Shown here one piece after another: positions 42,796 to 52,447 of a stretch of DNA of 64,000 bases. The stretch's first letter is position 1; every line of letters starts with the position of its first letter. This DNA comes from Rhodopseudomonas palustris. GTDB taxonomy: Bacteria; Pseudomonadota; Alphaproteobacteria; Rhizobiales; Xanthobacteraceae. The stretch covers positions 1,369,263 to 1,433,262 of the forward strand of contig NZ_QKQS01000023.1 in the NCBI RefSeq assembly GCF_003226555.1, given 5' to 3'. A program made the translations under genes and the position numbers. Under the pieces are notes generated by a model that worked only from the letters and a program-made list of their open reading frames with translations, did no database searches and was not told the origin of the DNA.

Positions 42796-44232
42796 ATGTC
42801 CGATATCGCCGTGGCGGAGCTGCCACCGGTCGCGCAAGCCGCGCCGGCCCCGCCCGCGCCGACACCTCCACCTCCGAGGAATCCGCTGCTCGACGACGGC
42901 ATCCTGCGGACGCTGCTGCGGCTGTCCTGGCCGAACGTCGTGGCTCTGACCGCCGGGACCTGCGTGGCCGTCGCCGAGACCTCCTATATCGGCCGGCTCG
43001 GCACCGAGGCGCTGGCCGCGATGGCGCTGGTGTTTCCGTTCGTGATCCTGACCATGACGATGTCCGGCGGCGCGATGGGCGGCGGCGTCGCCTCGGCGAT
43101 CGCGCGGGCGCTCGGCTCCGGCGACGACGACCGTGCCGCGGCGCTGGCGATGCACGCGCTGCTGATCGGGCTGTGCTTCGGGCTGGTGTTCACGGTCGGA
43201 ATGCTGGCGTTCGGCGAGCGGGCGCTGGCGCTGCTCGGCGGTCGCGGCGCGGTGCTGAGCCAAGCGGCCGGCTACGTTCACATCTTCTTCGCCGGCGCGG
43301 TGGTGCCGTGGCTGATGAACACGTTCGCGGCGATCCTGCGCGGCACCGGCAATATGAAGCTGCCGTCGCTGATGATCCTCAGCGCGGCGATGCTGCAGAT
43401 CGTGCTCGGCGGTGTGCTCGGCCTCGGCTTCGGGCCGGTTCCGCGGTTCGGCATGCCAGGCGTCGCTGCCGGCACATTGATCGCGTTTACGATCGGCGCC
43501 TCGGTGATGGCCTGGGTGATCTTCTCCGGCCGCGCCGGCGTGAAGCCGCGGCTGGCGGGCTTGCGGATCGAGCGTGGAATGTTTTTCGACATTCTCAAAG
43601 TGGGCGCCGTGTCGTGCTTCTCGCCGCTGCAATCGGTGCTGACCATCACGATCTTCACCCACATGCTGGCGCATTTCGGCACCGCAGTGTTGGCCGGCTA
43701 CGGTATCGGCGGCCGGCTCGAATTCATGCTCACGTCGATCGCATTCGCGGTCGGGATCGCCTCGGTGCCGATGATCGGCATGGCGATCGGCGCCGGCCGG
43801 GTGAAGCGCGCGCGGCAGATTGCCTGGGTCGCCGGGCTGGTGTCGTTCGTGTTCGTCGGCGTGGTCGGCACAGGAATCGCGATCTTCCCGTATCTCTGGA
43901 TCGATCTGTTCACCGACGATGCCGCGGTGCGGCTCGCCGGCGAACAGTATCTGCGCGCCGCCGGGCCGATGTACGCCTTCATCGGGCTGGCGATCTCGAT
44001 GTATTTTTCGGCGCAGGGAGCCGCCCGGGTGCTCGGTCCGGTCCTGGCTCAGACCGGGCGGCTGCTGTTTGTCAGCATCGGCGGCTGGCTGCTGATCCAG
44101 CACCATGGCAGCGCCGGCAGCTTCTATCTGCTGGCGGCCGGCTCGATGGTGTTGCTCGGTGTGACGTCAGCGTTGAGCGTGCTGGTGACGCGCTGGGGGC
44201 CCAAGCCGGCAGCCGTGCCGATCATCGTCTAA
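42796..44232 (+). CDS. MATE-family multidrug/toxin efflux transporter
   Basis: A 478-residue membrane protein with about twelve helices in two homologous halves after a 40-residue proline-rich tail. MATE motifs visible are TSYIGRLGTEALAAMALVFP, MSGGAMGGGVASAIARALG and, in the second half, LAGYGIGGRLEFML and ASVPMIGMAIGAG. It would export organic cations or metabolites using a sodium or proton gradient. Its stop overlaps that of the convergent methyltransferase gene by three bases. Confidence 0.92.
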   Translation: MSDIAVAELPPVAQAAPAPPAPTPPPPRNPLLDDGILRTLLRLSWPNVVALTAGTCVAVAETSYIGRLGTEALAAMALVFPFVILTMTMSGGAMGGGVASAIARALGSGDDDRAAALAMHALLIGLCFGLVFTVGMLAFGERALALLGGRGAVLSQAAGYVHIFFAGAVVPWLMNTFAAILRGTGNMKLPSLMILSAAMLQIVLGGVLGLGFGPVPRFGMPGVAAGTLIAFTIGASVMAWVIFSGRAGVKPRLAGLRIERGMFFDILKVGAVSCFSPLQSVLTITIFTHMLAHFGTAVLAGYGIGGRLEFMLTSIAFAVGIASVPMIGMAIGAGRVKRARQIAWVAGLVSFVFVGVVGTGIAIFPYLWIDLFTDDAAVRLAGEQYLRAAGPMYAFIGLAISMYFSAQGAARVLGPVLAQTGRLLFVSIGGWLLIQHHGSAGSFYLLAAGSMVLLGVTSALSVLVTRWGPKPAAVPIIV

Positions 44233-44807
44233 CGGTCGGCTTGCCGCGGGGCGAACGGCAGCAGCACGTCGAACAGGGTCGGACCACTGCTCGCCAATGC
44301 GCCTTCGAGCGACAGCAGGCGGCGCCGGGTGATGACACCGCCATTGGCGCAAATGCCGCTGGTGTCGCCTGCGGCAGCCAGGACGCGATGGCAAGGCACG
44401 ATCAGGGCGAACGGATTGCGGCGGATTGCCTGGCCGACCGCGTGCACCGCGCCGGACGCGCGGAGCTGCTTGGCGATGTCGGCAAAAGTCGCAGTCTCAC
44501 CGCGCGGGATTGCGCGGACCGCCTGATAGACCCTGCAGTCGAATGCCGGGATGCCGCCGAGATCGAGGCCGACGTCTGAGAAATCCCACGGTTCGCCGGA
44601 TAATGTCGCGGCAACGCCGTCGATGACCGGCTGAATCCAGGCCGTGGGTCCCGTTTCCCGGGCGTCGGGGCACAGCCGCAGCAGCCTGCGGCGGGTGTCG
44701 AGCTCGCGGCTTTCGGCAAGCTGCACCGCGAGCACGCCTTCGACGTCCCATGCGATCCCGCATCGGCCCATCATGGTGTCGAAGATCGTGTAGGCAGCCC
44801 CCGCCAT
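44229..44807 (-). CDS. ogt: Methylated-DNA--protein-cysteine S-methyltransferase
   Basis: A 192-residue suicidal repair protein for O6-alkylguanine. The alkyl-accepting site is FALIVPCHRVLAAAG, preceded by AVGQAIRRNP; the helix-turn-helix region is RGETATFADIAKQL. The ATG at 44807 (MAGAAYTIFDTMMG) is taken instead of an in-frame start ten codons earlier. The C-terminus has an extension (ALASSGPTLFDVLLP) beyond the minimal domain. No Ada-type N-terminal domain is present, so Ogt-type is the best label. Confidence 0.88.
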   Translation of the reverse strand: MAGAAYTIFDTMMGRCGIAWDVEGVLAVQLAESRELDTRRRLLRLCPDARETGPTAWIQPVIDGVAATLSGEPWDFSDVGLDLGGIPAFDCRVYQAVRAIPRGETATFADIAKQLRASGAVHAVGQAIRRNPFALIVPCHRVLAAAGDTSGICANGGVITRRRLLSLEGALASSGPTLFDVLLPFAPRQADR

Positions 44808-44936
44808 AGGTGGACTATAGCAAGCCGCTCGCAACACGCATCCACAAAGTTAACGGATCGTTAACGCCCATGGAGGGCAGAAGTCATGCTGCAGCGCAGT
44901 TCGCGTCGCGATCGATCGGCTGCCGCGCTGCGCGAC

Positions 44937-45010
44937 TGGAGCGGGCGAAGGGAATCGAACCCTCGTATGCAGCTTGGGAAGCTGCCGTTCTACCATTGAA
45001 CTACGCCCGC
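44937..45010 (-). tRNA. tRNA-Gly (anticodon CCC)
   Basis: Reads on the minus strand as a complete cloverleaf: acceptor GCGGGCG / CGCCCGC, anticodon loop TTCCCAA (anticodon CCC) on a GCAGC / GCTGC stem, T loop TTCGATT, discriminator T and encoded CCA at 44939-44937. It lies between the methyltransferase gene and the CAP-domain gene. Confidence 0.95.
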
Positions 45011-45124
45011 GCCGGGTCGCGGCTTTCGCCGGACAGTTATTGATCTAGCCGAGACTGTCCGTCCCGCCAAGGCCTATCGGTGCCGCGGGAGGAACGAAGC
45101 CTATCCGGCTGGATTGGTCCGGCG

Positions 45125-46114
45125 ATGCTCGATCCGATCCGCGCTCAATTGTGTCGTGTCTGTTCCGCTTCCGCTGGCGGCTGGCTGGCGCTCGCAGCCG
45201 TTGCGGCGACGCTGATCGCCGCACCCGCTTCGGCCGAAGCTCCGGAAGATATCGACCAGCTCCGGCAGCGCGCGCTCGAACTCGTCAACGCCGCCCGCCA
45301 GCAGCATGGGCTGTCGCCGCTGCAGCTTGGTGAAGCGCTGAACGACGCGGCGCAGCGTCACGCCGACGACATGTTCAAGCGCAACTACTACTCGCACAAC
45401 TCGCCGGAGGGCAACGACGTCCAGGACCGTTACATCGCGGCGGGCGGCAGCCGCTGGCGGCTGGTGGCGGAGAATATCGCCCGTTGTGCCGGCTGTCGGC
45501 CGCCGGCGACCACCGGCACCGTCGAGCAGCTTCAGCAAGGCTGGATGAACAGCCCACACCATCGCGAGAACATCTTGCGCGAGGGACTGGATCGTTTTGG
45601 CTACGGTCTCGTCGACGACGGGGAGCAGGGCCTGTACGGCGTTCAGACATTTGCGGGTGCAGGCACGCCGCGCGGCTCGAGTCCGGACGACAAGCCGCAG
45701 GTGCTCGCCGAGGATCAAGTGCTGCCGCGCATGACCGATCTGATCAACCGCGCACGCAAGGCGAAAGGAGCCGGGCCGCTACAGCCGAGCCGCGCGCTGA
45801 CCGAGGTTGCGACCGCCATGATGCCGCCGGAGAGCTCCGATGGCATCGAGCTGAAGGACGGCGATGCGTTCCAGAACCTGCCGGCCGATCAACGGCGCAG
45901 CTTTCGATCGATCGGCGTGATTGCAGAGGCCTGCGGCGGGTGCGGCGCCGAGGCGACGGCTGCGGATCTACGGGCGTTTCGGCGGCAGTGGCTCGACAAT
46001 CCGCAATATCAGCAGCGTCTGCTCGATCCCGAGCTCACCTATCTCGGTTTTGCCCTGCAGGTCGATGGCCGCGGCCGTAAGGTTGCGCTGGCGGTGCTTG
46101 GCAAGCATCGTTGA
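45125..46114 (+). CDS. CAP-domain (SCP/PR-1-like) secreted protein with a degenerate second CAP repeat
   Basis: A 329-residue exported protein; the signal peptide ends near PASAEA. The first CAP domain (about 45-175) has LNDAAQRHADDMFKRNYYSHNSPEG, VAENIARCAGC and GWMNSPHHRENIL, with the conserved His-Glu-His positions. A second, eroded copy follows (about 195-325): LINRARKAKGAGPLQPSRALTE, AEACGGCGAEA and QWLDNPQYQQRLLDPELTYLGF; it lacks the metal-type histidines. A GTG at 45080 is an alternative start, but the ATG at 45125 gives a cleaner signal peptide. The function is unknown. Confidence 0.85.
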   Translation: MLDPIRAQLCRVCSASAGGWLALAAVAATLIAAPASAEAPEDIDQLRQRALELVNAARQQHGLSPLQLGEALNDAAQRHADDMFKRNYYSHNSPEGNDVQDRYIAAGGSRWRLVAENIARCAGCRPPATTGTVEQLQQGWMNSPHHRENILREGLDRFGYGLVDDGEQGLYGVQTFAGAGTPRGSSPDDKPQVLAEDQVLPRMTDLINRARKAKGAGPLQPSRALTEVATAMMPPESSDGIELKDGDAFQNLPADQRRSFRSIGVIAEACGGCGAEATAADLRAFRRQWLDNPQYQQRLLDPELTYLGFALQVDGRGRKVALAVLGKHR

Positions 46115-46253
46115 AGGATCTCGGTTCTCGTCAGCCGCCCTGCATCCGGCGCAATTCTGATGATCGGAGGTGGCTGCGGTTGATCGGCGTCAACGCCACG
46201 CCCCCTGATCGGCGCGAAGCTCGGTTACTGCTCCATTGCAGGGGGATACGGCT

Positions 46254-46403
46254 ATGACGAGCACCATGATGACGTTCGACATCCTGCTGTTGGCTGCGGC
46301 CGCGGCGTCGACGGTGCTGATCCTGTTCGGCGTAGTAATCGCGAGTGGTCACGAAGGTGAGCATCACCACGCCAAAGTCCGCGCGGTGTCGCACCACGAC
46401 TGA
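46254..46403 (+). CDS. Small membrane protein with a histidine-rich tail
   Basis: A 49-residue frame with an AGGGGG ribosome binding site 8 bases before its ATG. One membrane helix (about residues 8-31) is followed by a tail rich in histidine (GHEGEHHHAKVRAVSHHD). It is not a recognised family. The strong ribosome binding site, single clean helix and compositional bias support a real gene. The His-rich tail could bind metal, which is only a guess. Confidence 0.6.
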   Translation: MTSTMMTFDILLLAAAAASTVLILFGVVIASGHEGEHHHAKVRAVSHHD

Positions 46404-46429
46404 TCGTGTGGTCGAGTTCGCGGCCGGTA

Positions 46430-46936
46430 TCAGGGTTTTCCGGCCGCGTTGCTCAAGTCGTGCTTGATTGTCTCGAGCAGCGAAATCAGCACGTCGGTGC
46501 GCGCAGGTACGCTATTGCGTGCAGGTGCGTCATTACGTGCAGGTGCGTCGACCGCGCCGAGTAGAGGCCGGGGCTTTTCTGTGTCGACGGCGAGGGACGG
46601 TGAAGTGAGCGGCATGCGGGGCGCTTGCAGCGAAGCGCTGCCGGAAGAAGCGCTGCCGGAAAGAGGCTTGCTGTTCGTTGCCGATGGGGCCGGTTGTCTC
46701 AGTAAAGCACGGGCCCTGATCGGAGACTTTGCCGGCCGGGCAGGCGGTGCGGGCGCATCATTTGTCCGCCGCCGTGATGGCTGGGGCATCTGCTCGGCCG
46801 TCGCGAACGGCGCAGTGCCTTCCGCCGGGGTGACGAAATCGCCGTACAACACGTCGCCGTTCCGGCCCATCCACCACAGTACGGCGCCATACACTACTAC
46901 GACACCGACAAAACCGATCAGGCTGAGCTCCAGCAT
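46430..46936 (-). CDS. Hypothetical membrane-anchored, proline/alanine-rich protein
   Basis: A 168-residue protein with one N-terminal helix (about 4-22) and a long low-complexity region rich in Pro, Ala, Ser and Arg. Near the C-terminus three short tandem units (APARNDAPARNSVPART) reflect an 18-base DNA repeat around 46495-46550. The final segment (DVLISLLETIKHDLSNAAG) is a predicted amphipathic helix. Domain families are not recognised. A tether-like role at the membrane is possible. Confidence 0.6.
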   Translation of the reverse strand: MLELSLIGFVGVVVVYGAVLWWMGRNGDVLYGDFVTPAEGTAPFATAEQMPQPSRRRTNDAPAPPARPAKSPIRARALLRQPAPSATNSKPLSGSASSGSASLQAPRMPLTSPSLAVDTEKPRPLLGAVDAPARNDAPARNSVPARTDVLISLLETIKHDLSNAAGKP

Positions 46937-47160
46937 CAGGTTTGCTCCGTGCGAGCAGACTTGGCTGAGTGGACCACCTGGACTGTCGAGCGGAATCTAT
47001 GCGCGCTGTTGCCTGCGCACGCTGGCGCTGTAACTTGGACGCTGAGCTCGGCGCACGGCGATCGCATGGTTACTCCCGGAACTAATCGATTGATTCCGGA
47101 ACCGGCAGAGCGGTGCAAGCTATTTCTAGCTCAATTCAAGATTGCCGCAGCGCAAAATGA
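46937..47160. other. Intergenic region upstream of the proline/alanine-rich protein
   Basis: About 220 bases without a supported gene. A plus-strand frame (46949-47203) lacks a ribosome binding site and family features and is not annotated. The left part is the likely promoter region for the minus-strand gene starting at 46936. Confidence 0.5.
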
Positions 47161-47190
47161 AGGCGCCGAGCAATGCCCGGCGCCTTTGTT
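47161..47190. terminator. Bidirectional intrinsic terminator
   Basis: AGGCGCCG (47161-47168) pairs with CGGCGCCT (47178-47185) around a 9-base loop, followed by TTTGTTG on the plus strand and TTCATTTTG on the minus strand. It lies 32 bases after the stop of the minus-strand gene at 47217, whose transcript it should end. Confidence 0.8.
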
Positions 47191-47216
47191 GTCGCAAAAA
47201 TGATGGCAACCGCCGA

Positions 47217-47750
47217 CTAGTGACCGGCCAGCACCGGCAAGCCGAGCATCGAGGAGAACGGGGCCGGGCTGTTGATGAGCTGGGCCGAGGCCTTCTGATT
47301 GCTGGCGAGCGACGACCAGGCATCCTGGTTCTTGGTCAAGGACGACCACGGCTTCTGGCTCGACGCCAGCGACGACCAGGGCTTCTGCGACGCCGACAGC
47401 AACGGGCCGAACATCGACGACAAGAAGAAGTTCGGGCTGGTCAGCTCGGGGAAGATCCCGCCGAGGGTGGTACGGGACTCGGTCAGCCGCGGCGCGCCGG
47501 TCAAGCGGGTCGACGAATCCACCAGCGAGGCGCTGCTGCCGTGATGGCCGGATACGTCGCGGATCGCGCCGTGGCGGTTGAGGATCGCGTCCGCTTGGCC
47601 ACCCTTGCCGAACGGCGGGTCGACCGTCACCACGGTGCCGTTCTTGTCGCTGGAGACGATCTGGGCGTTGCTGAACGAGGCGGCCTTCAGCTCCGCGACG
47701 GCCGCCTGCGCCTTAGCTGCGTCCTGGTACAGTTTGATGATCTGCGTCAT
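47217..47750 (-). CDS. Hypothetical protein with YflT-like N-terminus and C-terminal decapeptide repeats
   Basis: A 177-residue protein. The N-terminal 60 residues (IIKLYQDAAKAQAAVAELKAASFSNAQI) resemble the small stress-protein domain found in YflT/general stress protein 17M. The middle is Ser/Thr-rich. The C-terminal third has four tandem units of about ten residues with the pattern SxxPWSSLxxNQ (SQKPWSSLAS, SQKPWSSLTK, NQDAWSSLAS, NQKASAQLIN). The repeats are also visible in DNA as 30-base units at about 47280-47400. The function is unknown. A terminator follows the stop codon. Confidence 0.75.
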   Translation of the reverse strand: MTQIIKLYQDAAKAQAAVAELKAASFSNAQIVSSDKNGTVVTVDPPFGKGGQADAILNRHGAIRDVSGHHGSSASLVDSSTRLTGAPRLTESRTTLGGIFPELTSPNFFLSSMFGPLLSASQKPWSSLASSQKPWSSLTKNQDAWSSLASNQKASAQLINSPAPFSSMLGLPVLAGH

Positions 47751-48202
47751 TCCTACCTTCCTCTATAGCCAAGTATTAGCGCGAATTTCAGTCTTTGACC
47801 GACAATTCCCAACAATCGAAACCGGTTCCCAGCTTGGCATAATTTTGCAGCGCGGCAAGTCGTTTCAAGTATCAGGTTACCGGCAGCATCGCGCCGCAGC
47901 AGAACCTGCTCGTTTGCAGTAAATAATCACTTGCGATCAAGACAGTTCATTGGTCTTCGCCCGATTCATCGGTTCACGAATGCGTTGATCGGTAGCAGGG
48001 TATGTGTCGCAAGACGGGCAGGGGCCGCGGTGAGCCGCGAAGCGTTTGGAGGCCGCACGGACTATTCAAGCCGCCCGCCGCACAACCCCACCGTTTCACG
48101 CCGTTGACGCGTCAGCGTGCCACGACGGCAGCCACCGATTCGACAGCGCCCGGAACAAAGCGGCGCCCTGTCGCGTCTGAGACCGACACGGGAGACAGGT
48201 GA
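47751..48202. other. Intergenic region before the alpha-glucosidase gene
   Basis: About 450 bases. The left half is AT-richer and is the divergent promoter region. No convincing gene is seen; the small plus-strand frame 48002-48202 has no ribosome binding site. Near the right end GGAAC-N17-CGTC (48152-48177) resembles the EcfG-type promoter consensus GGAAC-N16/17-CGTT, with one mismatch, 26 bases before the GH13 gene. Confidence 0.45.
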
Positions 48203-49819
<1,617 letters not shown>

Positions 49820-49858
49820 CCGGCTGAGCAGCGCCCGACCTCGTCCGACAGTTTCTCC

Positions 49859-49941
49859 GTCATTGCGAGCGAAGCAAGACAATCCAGGGCTTCGCGCACT
49901 GAAGCGTTGGATTGTTTGGTCGGCTTCGCCTCGCAATGACG
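49859..49941. repeat. REP-like palindromic repeat (copy 1 of the GTCATTGCGAG family)
   Basis: The ends are inverted copies (GTCATTGCGAG at 49859 and CTCGCAATGAC at 49930), with inner CAATCCA / TGGATTG arms. The same layout occurs at 51684-51769. It fills most of the space between the two GH13 genes and may terminate both. Confidence 0.75.
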
Positions 49942-49962
49942 ATCGGAGAGACCACCTTTGGT

Positions 49963-51648
49963 TCAGGTCTTTGAGCGTCCGCCGCCATCGACCTCGGTGC
50001 GGCGGAGCAGATAATCGAGGCCGCCGACCCGGAACCAGCGATAGCCGTAGCCCTCGATCAGCAACTTGTGCCGGCCGCGCGCAGCATGACTGTGATTGTC
50101 GCCGAGCAGATCGATCAAGGTGTCGCCGGCATCGTCGGGTAATCCCACTGCGAATGACACCTCGCGCGGCTGCTCGTCGAGATTGTGCACGAACAGCACC
50201 GAATTGTTTCGCCAGTCATAGCGGAGGATCAGGACGGCGGGATCGCGCGCGGCGATCACCTTGAAGTCGCCCCAGCCGATCTCCGGCACTTCTTTGCGCA
50301 TCCGGATGATTCGCTCGGTCCAGTTCAGCATCGAACCGGGATCGCGGCGCTGCTGGGCGACGTTGACGTGCTCGAAACCGTAGGCGCCGTGATCGATCAC
50401 CGGGATCTCCGGCTTGTCGCTCCCGGTGAAGCCACCGTGCGGCTCGGTCGACCATTGCATCGGCGTTCGCGCGCAGCGGCGCTCCGGCAGCGACAGGTCG
50501 TCGCCCATCGCGATCTCGTCGCCGTAGCGGATCACTGGTGTGCCCGGCAGCGTCATCATCAGGCTGTAGGCGAGCTCAAGCCGTCGCTGGTCGCCGCCGA
50601 GCATCGGCGCCAGCCGCCGCCGGATGCCACGGTCGTAGAGCTGCATATTCTTGTCCGGACCGAATCTCTCGAACACCGTCTGACGTTGCGACTTGGTCAG
50701 CCGTCCGAGATCCAGCTCGTCGTGGTTGCGCAGGAATAGCCCCCATTGCGCGGTTGCCGGGCGCGGCTTGGTGTCGGTGAGCGCTTTCGCCAGCGGGCCT
50801 GTGTCGGCGGCGGCGAGGGCGTAAAATAGATGCTGGTTCACATGGAAGTTGAACATCATGTGCATGCGTTCGCCGTCGTCACCGAAATAGTGCAGATCGT
50901 CTTCGGGTCGGACGTTGGCTTCGGCCAGGATGATGGCGTCGCCTTTGCGCCATTGCAGGAATTCCCGGAAGGTCCGCAGCATGTCGAATTGCTCGACCGG
51001 CTTCTTGGCCTTCGGGCCCTTGGTGGCAATCACGAACGGCACCGCGTCCATCCGGAAGCCGGAGACACCGAGCTGAATCCAGAACCCCATGATCTTCAGG
51101 ATCTCTTCCTGCACATAGGGATTGGCAGTGTTAAGGTCGGGCTGAAAATCGTAGAACCGGTGGAAGTACCAAGCCTTGGCCTGCTTATCGTGAGTCCAGG
51201 TGGTCTTCTGCACGCCCGGAAACACCATGCCCTGGTCGGCGTGTGCGGGCTTCTTGTCCGACCACACGTACCAGTCGCGATAAGGCGAGTTCGGATCGGT
51301 GCGGGCCTGCTTGAACCAGGGGTGCTGGTCGGAAGTGTGATTGACCACGAGGTCGATGATCACCCGCATGCCGCGCTGCTTGCACCCGTGGGTGAATTCG
51401 ACGAAGTCGCCGAGCGTGCCATAGCGCGGATCGACGCCGTAATAGTCGGAGATGTCGTAGCCGTCGTCGCGATAGGGCGACGGCTGGAACGGCATCAGCC
51501 AGATCGCGGTGACTCCGAGCCCGTGCAGATAATCCAGCCGCCGCGTCAGGCCTTTGAAGTCACCGATTCCATCCCCATTGGCGTCCATATAGGTCGCCAC
51601 CGAGAGGCAGTAGATCACGCCGTTTTTGTACCAGAGGTCGTCGATCAT
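49963..51648 (-). CDS. GH13 trehalose synthase-like / alpha-amylase-family enzyme
   Basis: A 561-residue glycoside hydrolase-family enzyme. Catalytic regions: LVVNHTSDQHPWF, GFRMDAVPFV (nucleophile Asp), LAEANVRPED (Glu) and LFLRNHDELDL. The N-terminus DLWYKNGVIYCLSVATYMDANGDGIGDFKGL and the RNHDELDL block are typical of the TreS branch, which interconverts maltose and trehalose, rather than of amylases. The maltokinase extension of fused TreS proteins is absent. No signal peptide. Partner genes such as glgE or pep2 are not in the window, so the assignment is at family level. Confidence 0.82.
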   Translation of the reverse strand: MIDDLWYKNGVIYCLSVATYMDANGDGIGDFKGLTRRLDYLHGLGVTAIWLMPFQPSPYRDDGYDISDYYGVDPRYGTLGDFVEFTHGCKQRGMRVIIDLVVNHTSDQHPWFKQARTDPNSPYRDWYVWSDKKPAHADQGMVFPGVQKTTWTHDKQAKAWYFHRFYDFQPDLNTANPYVQEEILKIMGFWIQLGVSGFRMDAVPFVIATKGPKAKKPVEQFDMLRTFREFLQWRKGDAIILAEANVRPEDDLHYFGDDGERMHMMFNFHVNQHLFYALAAADTGPLAKALTDTKPRPATAQWGLFLRNHDELDLGRLTKSQRQTVFERFGPDKNMQLYDRGIRRRLAPMLGGDQRRLELAYSLMMTLPGTPVIRYGDEIAMGDDLSLPERRCARTPMQWSTEPHGGFTGSDKPEIPVIDHGAYGFEHVNVAQQRRDPGSMLNWTERIIRMRKEVPEIGWGDFKVIAARDPAVLILRYDWRNNSVLFVHNLDEQPREVSFAVGLPDDAGDTLIDLLGDNHSHAARGRHKLLIEGYGYRWFRVGGLDYLLRRTEVDGGGRSKT

Positions 51649-51683
51649 AGGGGCTCGGCGGCTTGGGAGGAGGCGGAGGGCAT

Positions 51684-51769
51684 GTCATTGCAAGGAGCGA
51701 AAGCGACGAGGCAATCCAGCACGCTCGCGTACAGCGCGTTTGGATTGCTTCGCTCCGCTCGCAACGACG
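51684..51769. repeat. REP-like palindromic repeat (copy 2 of the GTCATTGC family)
   Basis: It begins with GTCATTGCAAGGAGCGAAAG and ends with an imperfect inverted copy (CGCTCGCAACGAC), with GCAATCCA / TGGATTGC arms inside. It occupies most of the gap between the GH13 gene and the PRC-barrel gene and has the same overall structure as 49859-49941. Confidence 0.75.
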
Positions 51770-51790
51770 GACAGGCTGACGTCGTTGCAA

Positions 51791-52144
51791 TCAGGTCAGG
51801 GCGACGCCGTAGTAATCGTCGACCTCGCGGGCGCCTCGCCAGTCCCATTCGGAGCCGCGGCCGTATTTCGGCGCGCGCTCGAGCTGATCCACCGTGACCA
51901 TCACCTGATAGCCCCCCAGATCGACATTGTACTTCAGCGCGGGCCAGGGCAGTGGATAATGGTCGTCGCCGATGCCGAGGAAGCCGCCGAACGACAGCAC
52001 CGCGTAGGACACCCGGCCGCTGACCTTCTCGATCATCACGCGCTCGATCGAACCGATCTTTTCGCCGTCCGGCCCGTACACCGCGGTTCCCTGCACCTTG
52101 TCGCTGCCGATCAGCTTGAGGGTTTCGTTGGCTTCTGGGTTCAT
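51791..52144 (-). CDS. PRC-barrel domain protein
   Basis: A 117-residue soluble protein with one PRC-barrel (about 15-85: VQGTAVYGPDGEKIGSIERVMIEKVSGRVSYAVLSFGGFLGIGDDHYPLPW), followed by a charged tail. The ATG at 52144 follows AGGGAGACC. PRC-barrel proteins of this size are often general-stress proteins in alphaproteobacteria. An EcfG-type promoter lies directly upstream, which fits stress induction. Confidence 0.88.
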   Translation of the reverse strand: MNPEANETLKLIGSDKVQGTAVYGPDGEKIGSIERVMIEKVSGRVSYAVLSFGGFLGIGDDHYPLPWPALKYNVDLGGYQVMVTVDQLERAPKYGRGSEWDWRGAREVDDYYGVALT

Positions 52145-52169
52145 GCTGGTCTCCCTGTGAAGCAAAACC

Positions 52170-52194
52170 AACGAGCGGATCGGAAACCTGTTCC
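52170..52194 (-). promoter_or_regulatory. EcfG-type general stress promoter
   Basis: On the minus strand GGAAC (52194-52190), a 16-base spacer and CGTT (52173-52170) match the alphaproteobacterial EcfG consensus GGAAC-N16/17-CGTT exactly. It is positioned 26 bases before the PRC-barrel gene start. Confidence 0.7.
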
Positions 52195-52219
52195 GTGTCC
52201 GAGCCCGCGTCATCGCCTC

Positions 52220-52248
52220 TTCACAAACGGCAGAATCGTACTTATCCT
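52220..52248 (+). promoter_or_regulatory. Sigma-70 promoter of the small transcription unit
   Basis: TTCACA (52220-52225), a 17-base spacer and TATCCT (52243-52248) form a good housekeeping promoter on the plus strand. A start near 52255 would leave about 28 bases of leader before the mini-reading frame. Confidence 0.6.
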
Positions 52249-52282
52249 CTCTTCATCGGAAACAACGAAAGGAGGTGGTCCA

Positions 52283-52327
52283 GTGTCTCACTCGAAACGC
52301 TGTCACCTCGCTGGGGACGCCCGCTGA
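52283..52327 (+). CDS. 14-codon mini-ORF with a 14-base anti-SD complement
   Basis: GTG start at 52283 and TGA at 52325, encoding VSHSKRCHLAGDAR. The GGAGG core ends 7 bases before the GTG, an ideal spacing, and the full complementarity to 16S rRNA is 14 bases. The peptide is basic with two histidines and a cysteine. It is too short to recognise; its translation signal is what makes it credible. Confidence 0.5.
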   Translation: MSHSKRCHLAGDAR

Positions 52328-52447
52328 GGTTGGCTGACTGAGCATCGTTGCGGCGGGCACGAGACCCGCTCGCCGGAAGTGATGCATAGGCAGTGAGCCG
52401 CTCGGCCGAGGCGTCTCGCAGCGCCTGGGAACCAGCGAGTTACGAGG

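Noticed and set aside
46949..47203. 84-codon plus-strand frame
   Set aside because: No ribosome binding site, runs into the terminator hairpin at 47161, and its composition is unlike its neighbours.
52325..52396. Possible selenocysteine read-through of the UGA in the mini-ORF
   Set aside because: No SECIS-like hairpin was recognised immediately after the UGA and the following codons show no family; kept only as a side note.
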